From positions 1,550,001-1,614,000 of the forward strand of contig NZ_BLAV01000001.1 in NCBI RefSeq assembly GCF_009617875.1: a stretch of 64,000 nt of DNA. The letters are read 5' to 3'. Source of the stretch: Prolixibacter sp. NT017 (GTDB lineage Bacteria > Bacteroidota > Bacteroidia > Bacteroidales > Prolixibacteraceae). Both the position numbers and the translations under genes were made by a program. The stretch's first letter is position 1; each line of letters opens with the position of its first letter. Below, in pieces: positions 9,317-18,056 of this stretch. Under the pieces are notes generated by a model. That model ran no database searches. It was not told the origin of the DNA and worked only from the letters and a program-made list of their open reading frames with translations.

Positions 9317-9931
9317 CTAGCCAGCCTTTTCAGCAATGAGCGAAAACAGCGGAAACTTTTGTGAAGCACCATCCCGTTTTTTTTCCAGCTCGTAGAAGAT
9401 TTCGTAATGTACCGGGGTCATTCCGTGTTCCTTCAACAGCCCCGACAGTTTGTCCTTGTCAAAGCCCTTGTGTCCGGTAAATCCACTACCGTGAAAACTG
9501 CCGTCTTCTTTTACCAAATCACCAATACACAACTTTCCGCCCGGTTTCAGCAAGCGATGGAATACCTGCAAAATATCATGCAGAGAATCGATATGGTGCA
9601 TGGTCATCAAGGTATAAATGGCATCGAACGGGCCAATGTCCGGTGATGTTTCCAGTAAATCGACGTTCAGCGGAAAAAAGTGGGAGAGATGTTCTTTCGC
9701 TATCTTCTCTTTCAATACGTCAATCATGCCTTCCGAACTATCGACCAGTACAATGGTGTCGAATGTTTCCTTTAACTGGTAACTGAGTAATCCGGTTCCG
9801 GCTCCAAATTCCAGGGCACTCATTTCCGGTTTGGGGTGAACCTGTTCGATGATTGTTTTCGCGAAAGCCGCAGCTCTCTCTGTTTTTACCGGGTCGTCGT
9901 CCCACGTGCGGGCGCGTTCATCAAATGACAT
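9317..9931 (-). CDS. Class I SAM-dependent methyltransferase
   Basis: 204-residue Rossmann-fold methyltransferase. Motif I is ALEFGAGTGLLS, the acidic loop is VLVDSSEGMI, motif IV/V region reads YTLMTMHHIDS, then LKPGGKLCIGDL. Family members of this length act on small molecules, but the substrate is not evident. The start is placed at ATG 9931 (MSFDERARTWDDDP, a typical N-terminus); the in-frame TTG at 9961 would add ten atypical residues. It is divergent from fumarase. Confidence 0.9.
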   Translation of the reverse strand: MSFDERARTWDDDPVKTERAAAFAKTIIEQVHPKPEMSALEFGAGTGLLSYQLKETFDTIVLVDSSEGMIDVLKEKIAKEHLSHFFPLNVDLLETSPDIGPFDAIYTLMTMHHIDSLHDILQVFHRLLKPGGKLCIGDLVKEDGSFHGSGFTGHKGFDKDKLSGLLKEHGMTPVHYEIFYELEKKRDGASQKFPLFSLIAEKAG

Positions 9932-10064
9932 GATTCTATTCTTTTTAAATGTTTTTGACAACTGGTTTATTCAACGATTGCCATTCCGGTTTGTTCAGTA
10001 AATACAAGTTCATGTCGTACGAAATTCGCCGGAAGACAAAAGTCCGGTGCAAAATATACAGAAA

Positions 10065-11462
10065 ATGGAAAAGTTCAGAACAGAGACCGATTCAATGGGC
10101 GAAATTCAGGTTCCCGCCGAACATTACTGGGGAGCACAAACCCAACGTTCATTTCAAAATTTTCAAATCGGAACCCAGCGTTTTCAATGGCCTTCGCCAA
10201 TTATCCGTGCACTGGGGATTGTGAAGAAGGCTGCAGCGCAGGCAAATGAGGAACTCGGTGAGCTACCGTCGGATATTGCCGGCAATATTATGGCTGCCGC
10301 CGAAGAAGTGATCACCGGCCGGATGGATAGTGAGTTTCCATTGGTGGTCTTTCAAACCGGTTCGGGAACGCAATCGAATATGAATGCTAACGAGGTAATT
10401 TCCAATCGTGCTATCGAAATGATGGGCGGCGAAATGGGAAGCAAGAAACCGGTTCATCCCAACGACCATGTCAACCGCAGCCAGTCGTCGAACGACACAT
10501 TTCCAACGGCCATGCACATTGCGTTGGTTGAAGAGTTGCACAAGCGCCTTTTTACTTCGGTTGAGTTGCTGCGAAAAACACTGGCTGATAAATCGGACCT
10601 GTATCAATCGATTGTGAAAACCGGACGCACGCACTTGCAGGATGCCACGCCGTTAACGGTAGGACAGGAGATGAGCGGTTGGGTGGCCCAGCTCGATTTC
10701 GCTATGGAAGGCATTCGCGCCTCGCTTCCCGGATTATACGATCTGGCTATCGGAGGAACAGCGGTGGGAACCGGGTTGAATACCCATCCGCAGTTTGCCA
10801 TGCGGGCCGTGCATTTTATCTCCGAAATTACCGGGCATCCTTTCCGTAATGCGCCCAACAAGTTCTTCGCCCTCTCAGCACACGACGCGCTGGTTCAGAC
10901 ATCGGCAGCCCTGCGCACACTGGCCGGGGCATTGATGAAAATTGCCAACGATGTGCGCTGGCTGTCGTCCGGTCCGCGTTGTGGCATCGGTGAATACAAT
11001 ATTCCGGCAAACGAGCCCGGTTCGTCTATCATGCCCGGCAAGGTGAACCCCACGCAGAGCGAAGCGCTGACCATGGTTTGTGCCCAGGTGTTTGGTAATG
11101 ATGCCACCGTTGCTTTCGCGGGAAGCCAGGGAAACTTCCAGCTGAACGTGTACAAGCCGGTGATGGCGCACAACGTATTGGAGAGTATCACGCTGCTGGC
11201 GGATGCCTGTCGCTCGTTCAACGAGCATTGTGCGGTGGGTATCGAACCCAACCTGCCCCGGATAAACGAGAATATCCAAAAGAACCTGATGCTGGTGACC
11301 GCTTTGAACCGGCACATCGGATACGATAAGGCAGCCCGGATTGCCAAGAAAGCCCACGCGGAAGGGAAGACCTTACGGGAAGCAGCGCTGGAATTGAAAT
11401 ACGTGTCGGAAGAGGAGTTCGACCAGTGGGTCATTCCACTGGAGATGACACATCCGCAATAA
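10065..11462 (+). CDS. fumC: Fumarate hydratase, class II
   Basis: Oxygen-stable, iron-independent fumarase interconverting fumarate and L-malate in the TCA cycle; homotetramer of the aspartase/fumarase superfamily. Hallmarks are the family signature [42 protein letters not shown] and [12 protein letters not shown]. Start set at ATG 10065 ([17 protein letters not shown]), the usual N-terminus; an upstream GTG at 10047 is less likely. Length 465 residues as expected. Monocistronic with its own terminator. Confidence 0.98.
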   Translation: MEKFRTETDSMGEIQVPAEHYWGAQTQRSFQNFQIGTQRFQWPSPIIRALGIVKKAAAQANEELGELPSDIAGNIMAAAEEVITGRMDSEFPLVVFQTGSGTQSNMNANEVISNRAIEMMGGEMGSKKPVHPNDHVNRSQSSNDTFPTAMHIALVEELHKRLFTSVELLRKTLADKSDLYQSIVKTGRTHLQDATPLTVGQEMSGWVAQLDFAMEGIRASLPGLYDLAIGGTAVGTGLNTHPQFAMRAVHFISEITGHPFRNAPNKFFALSAHDALVQTSAALRTLAGALMKIANDVRWLSSGPRCGIGEYNIPANEPGSSIMPGKVNPTQSEALTMVCAQVFGNDATVAFAGSQGNFQLNVYKPVMAHNVLESITLLADACRSFNEHCAVGIEPNLPRINENIQKNLMLVTALNRHIGYDKAARIAKKAHAEGKTLREAALELKYVSEEEFDQWVIPLEMTHPQ

Positions 11463-11472
11463 CAGAAGAAAC

Positions 11473-11520
11473 AAAATCGCCTTGCCGGGAAATGGTCTCA
11501 GCGAGGCGATTTTATTTTTC
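11473..11520 (+). terminator. Terminator after fumC
   Basis: AAATCGCCT (11474-11482) pairs with AGGCGATTT (11504-11512) across a 21-base partly paired loop, followed by TATTTTTC. Confidence 0.75.
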
Positions 11521-11527
11521 GTTCTAT

Positions 11528-11660
11528 TCGACTCCGGGGGAGTCGGATATTGTTAGATAAGGTGAACAAATGATGTGATTCGACCCCGGATGGGGGCGCA
11601 TGTGATGCGTTTAAACATGAGGCTAACAACATGCTATCCCTCCGGGATGAAAACAAGGAA
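11528..11660. repeat. REP-like palindromic repeat, copy 1
   Basis: Composite of small palindromes: GACTCCGGGGGAGTC, then ATATTGTTA, then ATTCGACCCCGG with a GC-rich partner, then ACATGCTATCCCTCCGGGAT. The same order occurs at 12465-12592 on the other side of the SDR gene, and the last module recurs inverted near 30750. Looks like a non-coding dispersed element rather than a gene. Confidence 0.7.
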
Positions 11661-11705
11661 GAAATTTGCTAATGTCAGGCATATGCCGACCAATTATCAT
11701 CAGTA

Positions 11706-12305
11706 TTAATACAACCGGATAACTTCTCCCGTAACGTATCCTTCTACACTACGAAGATAACCACTCACGGTCCGTTTCATGGTGACCGGCAGATGGCCGG
11801 GGAAAAGGTGTCCCTGTCGTTCTGCGGCATCTTCCACCAAACCGGGAGCGACGACATTGATGCGCAGGCCGCGTTTCAGTTCCCGGGCAGTGGCTATCAC
11901 AAAGCTGTGGATTCCTCCGTTTACCATGGAAGCACCTACCGAGCCTTTCACCGGGTCTTCGCCCAGAATTCCGGTCGTTAGGGTAAACGAGCCGTTATCT
12001 TTAAGGTAGCGCTGTCCGATGCGCACCAGGTTCACTTGTCCCATCAGTTTGTTGCGGATGCTGATGTAAAAGTCTTCTTCCGTCAGGTCCTCGAAATTGC
12101 CCCACTTGGTGGCGCCGGCAATGGAGATAACGGCATCCAGGTTGGGAACATCCTGAAACATCTTCTCGATAGAGCCTTCCGAGGCTAAATCCACGTTGAC
12201 ATCTCCGCTTTTCCGCCCAGCTACAACTACTTCGTGCCGTTTCTTCAATTCCGCGGTTACCTTATTGCCAATGGTGCCGTTACCACCGATAATCAATATT
12301 TTCAT
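11706..12305 (-). CDS. Short-chain dehydrogenase/reductase-like protein lacking the usual YxxxK
   Basis: 199-residue Rossmann protein. The nucleotide-binding motif is GGNGTIGNK at the very N-terminus, followed by AGRKSGDVNVDL (residues that commonly favour NADP(H)). The SDR core (ISIAGATKWGNF, INVVAPGLVEDA) is evident. Where SDRs carry the catalytic Tyr-x-x-x-Lys, this protein reads SMVNGGIHSF, so the canonical residues appear absent. It belongs to a short SDR group annotated simply as short chain dehydrogenase; substrate unknown. ATG 12305 is preferred over an upstream TTG at 12356. It is flanked by REP-like copies. Confidence 0.8.
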   Translation of the reverse strand: MKILIIGGNGTIGNKVTAELKKRHEVVVAGRKSGDVNVDLASEGSIEKMFQDVPNLDAVISIAGATKWGNFEDLTEEDFYISIRNKLMGQVNLVRIGQRYLKDNGSFTLTTGILGEDPVKGSVGASMVNGGIHSFVIATARELKRGLRINVVAPGLVEDAAERQGHLFPGHLPVTMKRTVSGYLRSVEGYVTGEVIRLY

Positions 12306-12464
12306 TGTGCTATTTCCTTTTTGAGCCGGGTAATATGTTCCGGCATGTGTTTGCAAAAGGTAAACGGTTGATTCGTTATTTGGTTTGATGGGGCATGGAA
12401 AAGAAAAGGAATTGCTCCTCAGATATTACATTCTCTCAGAATAAAATATTCCTGGAATGTATAT

Positions 12465-12592
12465 GACTCCGGGGGAGTCATATATTGTTAGGCAACAAAA
12501 GGGCGGCGTTTATTCGACCCCGGCCGGGGTCGTACGGAAAAGAGACAGGGCTTTTATTCTACCAACATGCCATCCCGCCGGGATGGTATTAC
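12465..12592. repeat. REP-like palindromic repeat, copy 2
   Basis: Same module order as copy 1: TGACTCCGGGGGAGTCA, ATATTGTTA, TTCGACCCCGGCCGGGGTCG (a strong palindrome), then CTACCAACATGCCATCCCGC with CGGGATGG. Direct orientation relative to copy 1. The surrounding 12306-12971 gap (666 bases) holds no gene; besides this repeat it contains the inverted repeat at 12695. Confidence 0.72.
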
Positions 12593-12694
12593 GGTGCGAG
12601 CAAATTCATCTGTTGTAGTAGGGGCATGACTCTGCAATGGTATACTAATATGCTGCATACAGATGAGCTCAAATCTTTCTACTGTTCTCTTTCC

Positions 12695-12782
12695 ATCTTT
12701 CTACTGTTCTTTTTTTGTCTTTCTACTTAGAAAGGTGGATCACTTCTAAGTAGAAGTTTTTAAAAAGAACAGTAGAAGTTTC
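12695..12782. repeat. 38-bp imperfect inverted repeat (hairpin/cruciform)
   Basis: Left arm 12695-12732 and right arm 12744-12782. The inner 12 bases (TTCTACTTAGAA / TTCTAAGTAGAA) pair perfectly around an 11-base loop; a 5-6 base mismatch follows; then CTTCTACTGTTCTTTTT-type sequence pairs again. The heptamer TTCTACT or its complement occurs at least six times in 12675-12805. It lies about 190 bases upstream of the gene at 12972. Possible regulatory hairpin or remnant element. Confidence 0.75.
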
Positions 12783-12971
12783 TGAACTTATACGTAGAAG
12801 TTTTCAATAGCATAAAAATAACCGTATTTATCGGGAATTTTCGTTTGCAATATCAAGCATTGAAATGCTCCAATTTTTTGTTCTCCCGCCGGGGCTGTTC
12901 ATAAATAGGTAAGGGGCAAATTCATGTGAAAGCTGAAATTTTGGTATTTTCAGAGGTAGAAAACCTTACTT

Positions 12972-13898
12972 ATGAAACAACACATTTTACTGTTTTTTGA
13001 TAAAATGATGAGACAAAGAAGAAACATATTAATCTTTGTCTTATTGTTGTCTATCAACCTATCAGCGCAAGTTCGGTATGATACCATTCCCCGAGATGAT
13101 GAGGCTGTAATTGGTGGATGGTCTGAAAAATTGCCTGTTTTTAAAGATTTTTTGGGCCAGATGTCAACTTATTTTTCAAAAGTCGATTGGGAAGATCTTG
13201 ATTGTTACGGCAAGAAAGTTTATGTGTCGACGACTTTTGGCAAAGACGGAAAGCTGAAAGACACAAGAGTCCTGAGAGCAGTGAATCCGACTTGTGATTC
13301 AATAGCGTTTTATTTTGTTAAAGGACTAAAAGAATGGCTGCCGGGGTTACACAGAGGAAAGTTTGTTGATATTTCTTTTGTTTTTCCTATAAGGTTCGAT
13401 AGCATGTTTAACGGCAGAAAGTCGGGTTCCTCATTTTTTCTTGATGCAACAGAAGACGAATATGCAAAGAGGAAAGCTTATTTTGACTTTGTTTATTCGA
13501 ACGAATATGGACAAGAGATTATCGGTGACTTTGAGCTTTTCAAGAATTACTTGGCCGAAGTTTTGAGCGATAGTCAGCACGTGTACATTTTTACTGATTA
13601 TGAGTTCCCAAGAAAAGAAGGAATCGAGCTACGGTTTAAACCTCCTGAAAATAATGATTTGCATCTATTAGTACGAGCTCCTAAACAGAACCGGGTACTC
13701 TATGACTATCGTATACGGAGGGGAAAAGTGCGTATTCCCAGAGAAAAGAAATTATTTCTTCTGTTCTATCAAGAGGGCACTCCTCCATTGCTTCAAACCG
13801 GGATAATGTATGCAAAAGACGATACAACCATCAATTTGACACTAGAGCATTATACAAAAGGACGATTATTGGATGAAATAAAGAAAATTCAGCAATGA
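12972..13898 (+). CDS. Exported protein with a TonB C-terminal-like domain
   Basis: 308 residues. A signal peptide follows two possible starts (ATG 12972 or MMRQRR a few codons later), ending LSINLSAQ. Residues ~75-145 read VYVSTTFGKDGKLKDTRVLR ... WLPGLHRGKFVDISFVFPI, matching the pattern of the TonB C-terminal domain (fiI..dGkv.d..vl...n..ld..a...v..l..W.Pg...Gk.v.v.f.iPi.F). No transmembrane TonB N-terminus or Pro-rich linker is present, so it is not a standard energy transducer. The C-terminal half is unrecognised. Solitary TonB-CTD-like exported proteins are common in Bacteroidota and of unknown role. Confidence 0.6.
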   Translation: MKQHILLFFDKMMRQRRNILIFVLLLSINLSAQVRYDTIPRDDEAVIGGWSEKLPVFKDFLGQMSTYFSKVDWEDLDCYGKKVYVSTTFGKDGKLKDTRVLRAVNPTCDSIAFYFVKGLKEWLPGLHRGKFVDISFVFPIRFDSMFNGRKSGSSFFLDATEDEYAKRKAYFDFVYSNEYGQEIIGDFELFKNYLAEVLSDSQHVYIFTDYEFPRKEGIELRFKPPENNDLHLLVRAPKQNRVLYDYRIRRGKVRIPREKKLFLLFYQEGTPPLLQTGIMYAKDDTTINLTLEHYTKGRLLDEIKKIQQ

Positions 13899-14044
13899 GA
13901 CATAACTGCACTTCACAACTAAAGATTACCATCGGTTTTACCATTTTCATGACAATGTATTTCTGATTAATTCTCTATCTTGTCAATACTTATAGTTGTC
14001 AGATTAATGAAGATAAACTTGTACCAACGCTAAAAAGAATAACC

Positions 14045-14230
14045 ATGAGCAAAAAAAGTCGAAGCAACAATTCTGCCGGGGGAGCCGTGTATGGACTGGG
14101 TTTCATTGGAGCAGCCATCTATTTCATATCCGTTGCCACCAGTTTTTGGATGGGCGTTCTGGGAATCTTGAAAGCCATTGTTTGGCCGGCTTTTCTTGTT
14201 TATGAGGCGTTTAAGTTTTTTGCCAAGTAA
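14045..14230 (+). CDS. Small two-helix membrane protein
   Basis: 61 residues: short basic Ser/Asn-rich head, AGGAVYGLGFIGAAIYFI as helix 1, then FWMGVLGILKAIVWPAFLVY as helix 2 and an FKFFAK tail. Short proteins with this pattern are conserved across distant bacterial phyla, which supports it being real. Function unknown. Its own promoter is likely, since the upstream gene ends 146 bases away. Confidence 0.75.
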   Translation: MSKKSRSNNSAGGAVYGLGFIGAAIYFISVATSFWMGVLGILKAIVWPAFLVYEAFKFFAK

Positions 14231-14265
14231 CAGACTATTTCAACGTCATTTAAAAAGCCTGCTAA

Positions 14266-14622
14266 TTATCGTCCCAATGCCTCTTTAATCGCTTCCACTG
14301 TCTTCTTTGCATTTCCGACAAACAGTTGTCCGTCGATTTCGAAGACGGGGCGTTTCAGGAAGGTGTAATCCATCAGCAGCAATTTTTTGTAATCATCATC
14401 GCTGGTCACCGGATGTTCAGTCAGGGCATCTTTTAGTTTGCGGGCTCGTTTATTAATCAAATCCTCGTAGCTTCCGGTTTGCTGGTAGAAATGCTCTACC
14501 TGTTCTTCGGTAACTGGATGGAATTTAATATCCTGCTGTTCAAAGCTGTCGTCAACACCCACTTCTTTCATGATTCGTTTGCTGGTATCGCAGGTTGAGA
14601 GATAATATACTTTTCGTTGCAT
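14266..14622 (-). CDS. ArsC/Spx-family thioredoxin-fold protein
   Basis: 118 residues of the arsenate reductase-like (ArsC/Spx) family. N-terminal YYLSTCDTSKRIM carries the single active-site-type Cys followed by the Thr-Ser-Lys/Arg typical of the family, and the C-terminal half has LLMDYTFLKRPVFEIDGQLF, equivalent to the kPiL.RPil motif. No second Cys two residues away, so not a CxxC Spx redox switch. True arsenate reduction is unproven, since no ars genes are nearby. ATG 14622 is chosen; the ORF extends upstream to 14703 but that part is not family-like. Confidence 0.85.
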   Translation of the reverse strand: MQRKVYYLSTCDTSKRIMKEVGVDDSFEQQDIKFHPVTEEQVEHFYQQTGSYEDLINKRARKLKDALTEHPVTSDDDYKKLLLMDYTFLKRPVFEIDGQLFVGNAKKTVEAIKEALGR

Positions 14623-14831
14623 AACTATTCTGGTTTTGGGCGGGAAGATAGGGAAAGTGAAAATAAAACAAAAACCAGGCAACCTTTTCGGAACACCGCG
14701 CATCTTATCGATGTTGTATATTTAATTTAACTGGCTAAATAAGTTTCAGAACAATTTTGAGAGTAACTGTTTTTCGGTGACGACCTGGAAATCGATTGTA
14801 ATCATATACCTAACAGCTAAATAATTCAGAT

Positions 14832-15323
14832 ATGAAAAGGTTCGCTTTTATTTTTACCGTTTTATTTGTGCTTATTATTTCTTTTGGATGTTCGAAAGAC
14901 CTGGAATTGAATTCAACCCAAAAAAAGCTAGTTGGGACCTGGTACAAGGAAAAAGCAAGTGCCCGCCCCAATGAACTAACCCGGGTGCAATATGATATTC
15001 GTGAGGATAGTAGTTTCGAAATACTAAGAATCGAGAAGGATGTCAATACGGGAGAAGTTTTAGGGTACAAATTCAGACGTAAAGGAGTTTATGAGGTGGA
15101 TGGTGATAAACTTACATTTTCTCACTTTGCCACTTATGACAACGTGGATAGCATAGCTCCATATTCCTCCATAGAGGATTTGCGACTGGTCGAGGGCGAC
15201 AGCATCGAATACCACGTTACTTGTACGTTTGAAGAGCAGGATAACAAGTTGATTTTTACCTATCCGCCTTGTGGGCCATTGGCCAATTGCATCACTTCTG
15301 ATACGTTAACGCGGGCGAGGTAG
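14832..15323 (+). CDS. Lipocalin-like lipoprotein
   Basis: 163 residues. Signal peptide with lipobox ISFGC (Cys20). After it, KLVGTWYKEKAS and alternating beta-type segments (VQYDIREDSSFEILRI, RRKGVYEVDGDKLTF, DKLIFTY) resemble the lipocalin-like/DUF4923-type lipoproteins of Bacteroidota. Two Cys near the C-terminus (PPCGPLANC) may form a disulfide. Ligand unknown. A hairpin terminator lies about 155 bases downstream. Confidence 0.7.
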   Translation: MKRFAFIFTVLFVLIISFGCSKDLELNSTQKKLVGTWYKEKASARPNELTRVQYDIREDSSFEILRIEKDVNTGEVLGYKFRRKGVYEVDGDKLTFSHFATYDNVDSIAPYSSIEDLRLVEGDSIEYHVTCTFEEQDNKLIFTYPPCGPLANCITSDTLTRAR

Positions 15324-15478
15324 ATTTATCGGGAAGCAGTTTGTTTTTCACCTTACTCTATCCGGTGGAGATGGCAAAATAGCAATTCACCGGTCTTTTC
15401 ATCCCGCAGATGCATTCCGTTTCCTCGCAATAAGCGTAGAAAACGGAAATAGTGCAAACTCATTGAAATGAGTGGAAA

Positions 15479-15518
15479 TGCGCAGCAGGTTTATTAGAAT
15501 GGCCTGCTGCGCACTTTT
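15479..15518 (+). terminator. Rho-independent terminator
   Basis: Perfect 11-bp stem TGCGCAGCAGG (15479-15489) / CCTGCTGCGCA (15503-15513) followed by CTTTTTAT. Likely terminates the upstream lipoprotein transcript; it lies just past the stop of the minus-strand DsrE gene as well. Confidence 0.82.
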
Positions 15519-15535
15519 TATATAAACTGTGGTGT

Positions 15536-15958
15536 TTACAGTTCGATACTCATGTATCCTTCTTTCTGTAATTGAAAGTCATAAAGGAGACCATTTTTGG
15601 TCACATGAATTTGTTTGGGCATGTCTTTGGGAGCGATCTTAAATTTCTTCAAAGACAATCCGCAAACATATAATTCAACATGATTTTTCTCCGCCATTTC
15701 CAGGTATGGAGCCATCTTATCCATTTGCGTGACATTCGTAATTGTTTTACCGCAAATGATAACCTTGAACTTACCGAATTGACTTCCGTCTTCAGCTGCC
15801 AAATCCTCCGCTGCCAGGATGATTGGCTTCAATTGTTTTATGTTCCTGGTGAGAACGATGTAGTTTTTAACGTTTGAATTTACGGGGACCTGGGCCACAC
15901 TTTTACCTGCCGTCAGGAACGTGAAAATAGCGACTAATATGACAATGTATTTTTTCAT
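15536..15958 (-). CDS. Exported DsrE-like protein
   Basis: 140 residues with a Sec signal peptide (MKKYIVILVAIFTFLTAGKSV, cleaved near VAQ). The mature part is a DsrE/F-like domain: NYIVLTRNIKQLKPIILAAE, FKVIICGKTI, HVELYVCGLSLKKF; the Cys in YVCGLSL is at the position used by sulfur-carrying relatives. Overlaps the upstream DoxX gene by 4 bases (ATGA), so they form an operon. Periplasmic sulfur-trafficking is suggested by family only. Confidence 0.8.
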   Translation of the reverse strand: MKKYIVILVAIFTFLTAGKSVAQVPVNSNVKNYIVLTRNIKQLKPIILAAEDLAAEDGSQFGKFKVIICGKTITNVTQMDKMAPYLEMAEKNHVELYVCGLSLKKFKIAPKDMPKQIHVTKNGLLYDFQLQKEGYMSIEL

Positions 15959-16368
15959 GCTTTTTTGTTTTTTAAGATGTTAAAATTGTTATTCAAAGCG
16001 AAGAACATCAATCCTCCAAATATGGCGATGTTCTTAAACAACGGTCCAATGGTTGACATTTGTCCGACCTGAATGGTAATGGTTATCGGGATGAGTATTA
16101 AAGCCAAAACGATGGCTGCATATTTGGTATTAAATCCAATCAATAACGCAATGCCAGCAACAAACATAGCAATCCCTGAGGCAATTACTGAAATTTCAGG
16201 TTTACCTAACAGATAGCCCAGTTCACCGAACCTGGCATGATTGATTCTGTCAACTACTTTTTCAACCTTGAATGTGTGCATGATACTTGCTACAATAAAG
16301 ATCATGCTTAACAATATTCGGAGTACCGTAACGGCGTTCTTATTTATTTCGATTGTTTTTGTTTCCAT
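15955..16368 (-). CDS. DoxX-family membrane protein
   Basis: 137 residues, four predicted transmembrane helices (VLRILLSMIFIVASIMH, ISVIASGIAMFVAGIALLIG, AAIVLALILIPITITI, IAIFGGLMFFAL). Pattern fits the DoxX/MauE-like group, whose members support quinone-linked sulfur oxidation or redox maturation. Co-transcribed and overlapping with the exported DsrE gene. The exact reaction cannot be read from sequence. Confidence 0.8.
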   Translation of the reverse strand: METKTIEINKNAVTVLRILLSMIFIVASIMHTFKVEKVVDRINHARFGELGYLLGKPEISVIASGIAMFVAGIALLIGFNTKYAAIVLALILIPITITIQVGQMSTIGPLFKNIAIFGGLMFFALNNNFNILKNKKA

Positions 16369-16654
16369 TTTGCTTTCAATTTGTTATCGAAACACATCGT
16401 GGTGCAGTGACGGTATCAGCTGATTTTAACTAATATCGCTCAAAGGAAAAGGGAGTTGAATTCCTTCTCTTGCATTTCGATAAGTGATGCAACTTCGCAC
16501 ATATCATTATTCTCCCAATACCAGAATTGGAGGCGATTCTACGCTCATCTGTATGAGACGTACGAAAAGCCTTGCCTCAATGATATGGCACAATGACTTT
16601 TACTTACGATTTAACAAGGTGTTTATATAATAGATTTAACTGATCCTGGTAAAA

Positions 16655-17041
16655 TCAGATTATGTACTTCAATCTTTTATACAAAATGTAGAGAGGAATA
16701 TTTTGATGACTCGAATTTTGCTCAGCTAGCGACTGGAAAAAAGCGGAAGAACCAATACGGGCATTTGAGAACTGATCTGCAAGTGGTGCAAACGATTTGA
16801 ACGAAAGTTGATGTCCTGCATTCTCTGCATTTACGGTTTCCGCCTGATTTAATATTGTGCAACAATCGCCTGATTGTTCTATCGTCCTCTTGGGCGGATT
16901 AAGTGTTTTGGTCGGTTTTACACCTAATTCGTGTTGTAAGAAATTTCGAACGGAACAGGGAGCAATGATCAGCAGCAATCCCAATAACTGTGCAGTCCAC
17001 AGATTTCTGTTTTCTTTTTTATGTTTGAAAATCCCTTCCAT
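16655..17041 (-). CDS. Uncharacterised single-pass or exported protein
   Basis: 128 residues, not recognised with certainty. Basic N-terminus, then LLGLLLIIAPCSVRNFLQ as a hydrophobic segment or signal peptide, followed by KPTKTLNPPKRTIEQSGDCC and a polar tail. Proteins with a CSVR..L...LG....K pattern after a signal sequence occur as small Bacteroidota hypotheticals. ATG 17041 is preferred to the TTG at 17059. Orphan gene. Confidence 0.5.
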   Translation of the reverse strand: MEGIFKHKKENRNLWTAQLLGLLLIIAPCSVRNFLQHELGVKPTKTLNPPKRTIEQSGDCCTILNQAETVNAENAGHQLSFKSFAPLADQFSNARIGSSAFFQSLAEQNSSHQNIPLYILYKRLKYII

Positions 17042-18056
17042 CACAAAAACTCCTGCCAACAGAACTTACGTTCTGATCGATTGTCGTCAAAGTTAATCGA
17101 ATTTTCTTATGAAGGAAATTGCATACTATTGGCTTAAATAGGTCGCGCGTGAATGTTCGGAAAATATCCTGGTTCTCAATTTATTTCAAGCGTTTTTTGT
17201 ATTCCACTATTGTCAGCACATCTTTGAGTTGTTCTTTCCCGGTGACGTTGATGACCAGGGGAATTAGTTTTCCTGTTAGTTCTCTTTGGTCGAACTCGCT
17301 TTTAATCGTATTGTCGATGTCTAGTTCCATCACGTCGGGTTTTGTTTTCTCGGCGAAATAAAAAGCTGATTTAGGAGAGGTCATATGAAAGAACAGGATT
17401 AACAGGAAGAATTTCCGGCTATTTCAGGTTTTAGAAATAATCACAAGTCTGTTTTAGGTTTTGTTATTAAAAGCGACGAACCGGGCAGGAATATAAAAAG
17501 AAGTATATGGGGATTCCAGTAAATACGAATTTATCGTCTGCCGGAACCTCCAATAAGCTATAAATCTGTCAAGCTATTTTAGGAGAGGTCAAGGTCAATT
17601 CGTGGAACATTTTTACCAAGTTGTCTTTTGGGTATTAATAAATAGTTGTGTTGTCTGTGGCGGATGAACCATATCTTTTCCAATTTTATTTGGAGAGAAC
17701 CACCGTGGTTTCATACCAGTATTTAAAGCTGCAACCCGATCATCCTGGCAAAAGGTTACAACTACCGGTGGCAGATCCTTATGACCATCTTCCAAAGAAT
17801 AAGGTAACCATCAGGGAAAAACCCTTATAAGGATTTGTATCGGATCCTTATAACCTTTTTCGGAAAAAGGTTCGTACCATTTGTTGTCGATCCTTATAAG
17901 GATCTTCGTCTGGTCCTTATAAGGGTTTGGAGAGGGAAGTTGTAAGCAGCCTGACGGCCAATGCCAACAATGTGAGCATCCCGGAATATGACTGGAACGG
18001 GAATATTATCGAACTGAACCGGCACATTGGTTTTGATTGAGTGGGTTTGTATTGCC
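17042..18056. other. Gene-poor 1-kb stretch
   Basis: Contains a 67-codon minus-strand ORF (17181-17384; EFDQRELTGKLIPLVINVTG in its middle) that may be a small gene or fragment, a 14-bp direct repeat TTTAGGAGAGGTCA at 17370 and 17578, and the 23-bp-period array at 17728. Just before the thioesterase, 17940-18038 reads in one frame as VSSLTANANNVSIPEYDWNG then ELNRHIGFD and a stop, possibly the degraded 3' end of a lost gene. None of these ORFs has convincing family features. Confidence 0.4.
17728..17934. repeat. Degenerate tandem array with a 23-bp period and palindromic cores
   Basis: The core CCTTAT starts at 17777, 17823, 17846, 17892 and 17915; every distance is a multiple of 23 (46, 23, 46, 23). 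Three are the perfect palindrome CCTTATAAGG, one sits in the 16-bp palindrome GATCCTTATAAGGATC (17889-17904). The intervening 23-mers (starting 17751, 17797, 17866) keep a GGT...ACC-like palindromic core. At least eight units are discernible. Not coding (23 is not a multiple of 3). Confidence 0.8.
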
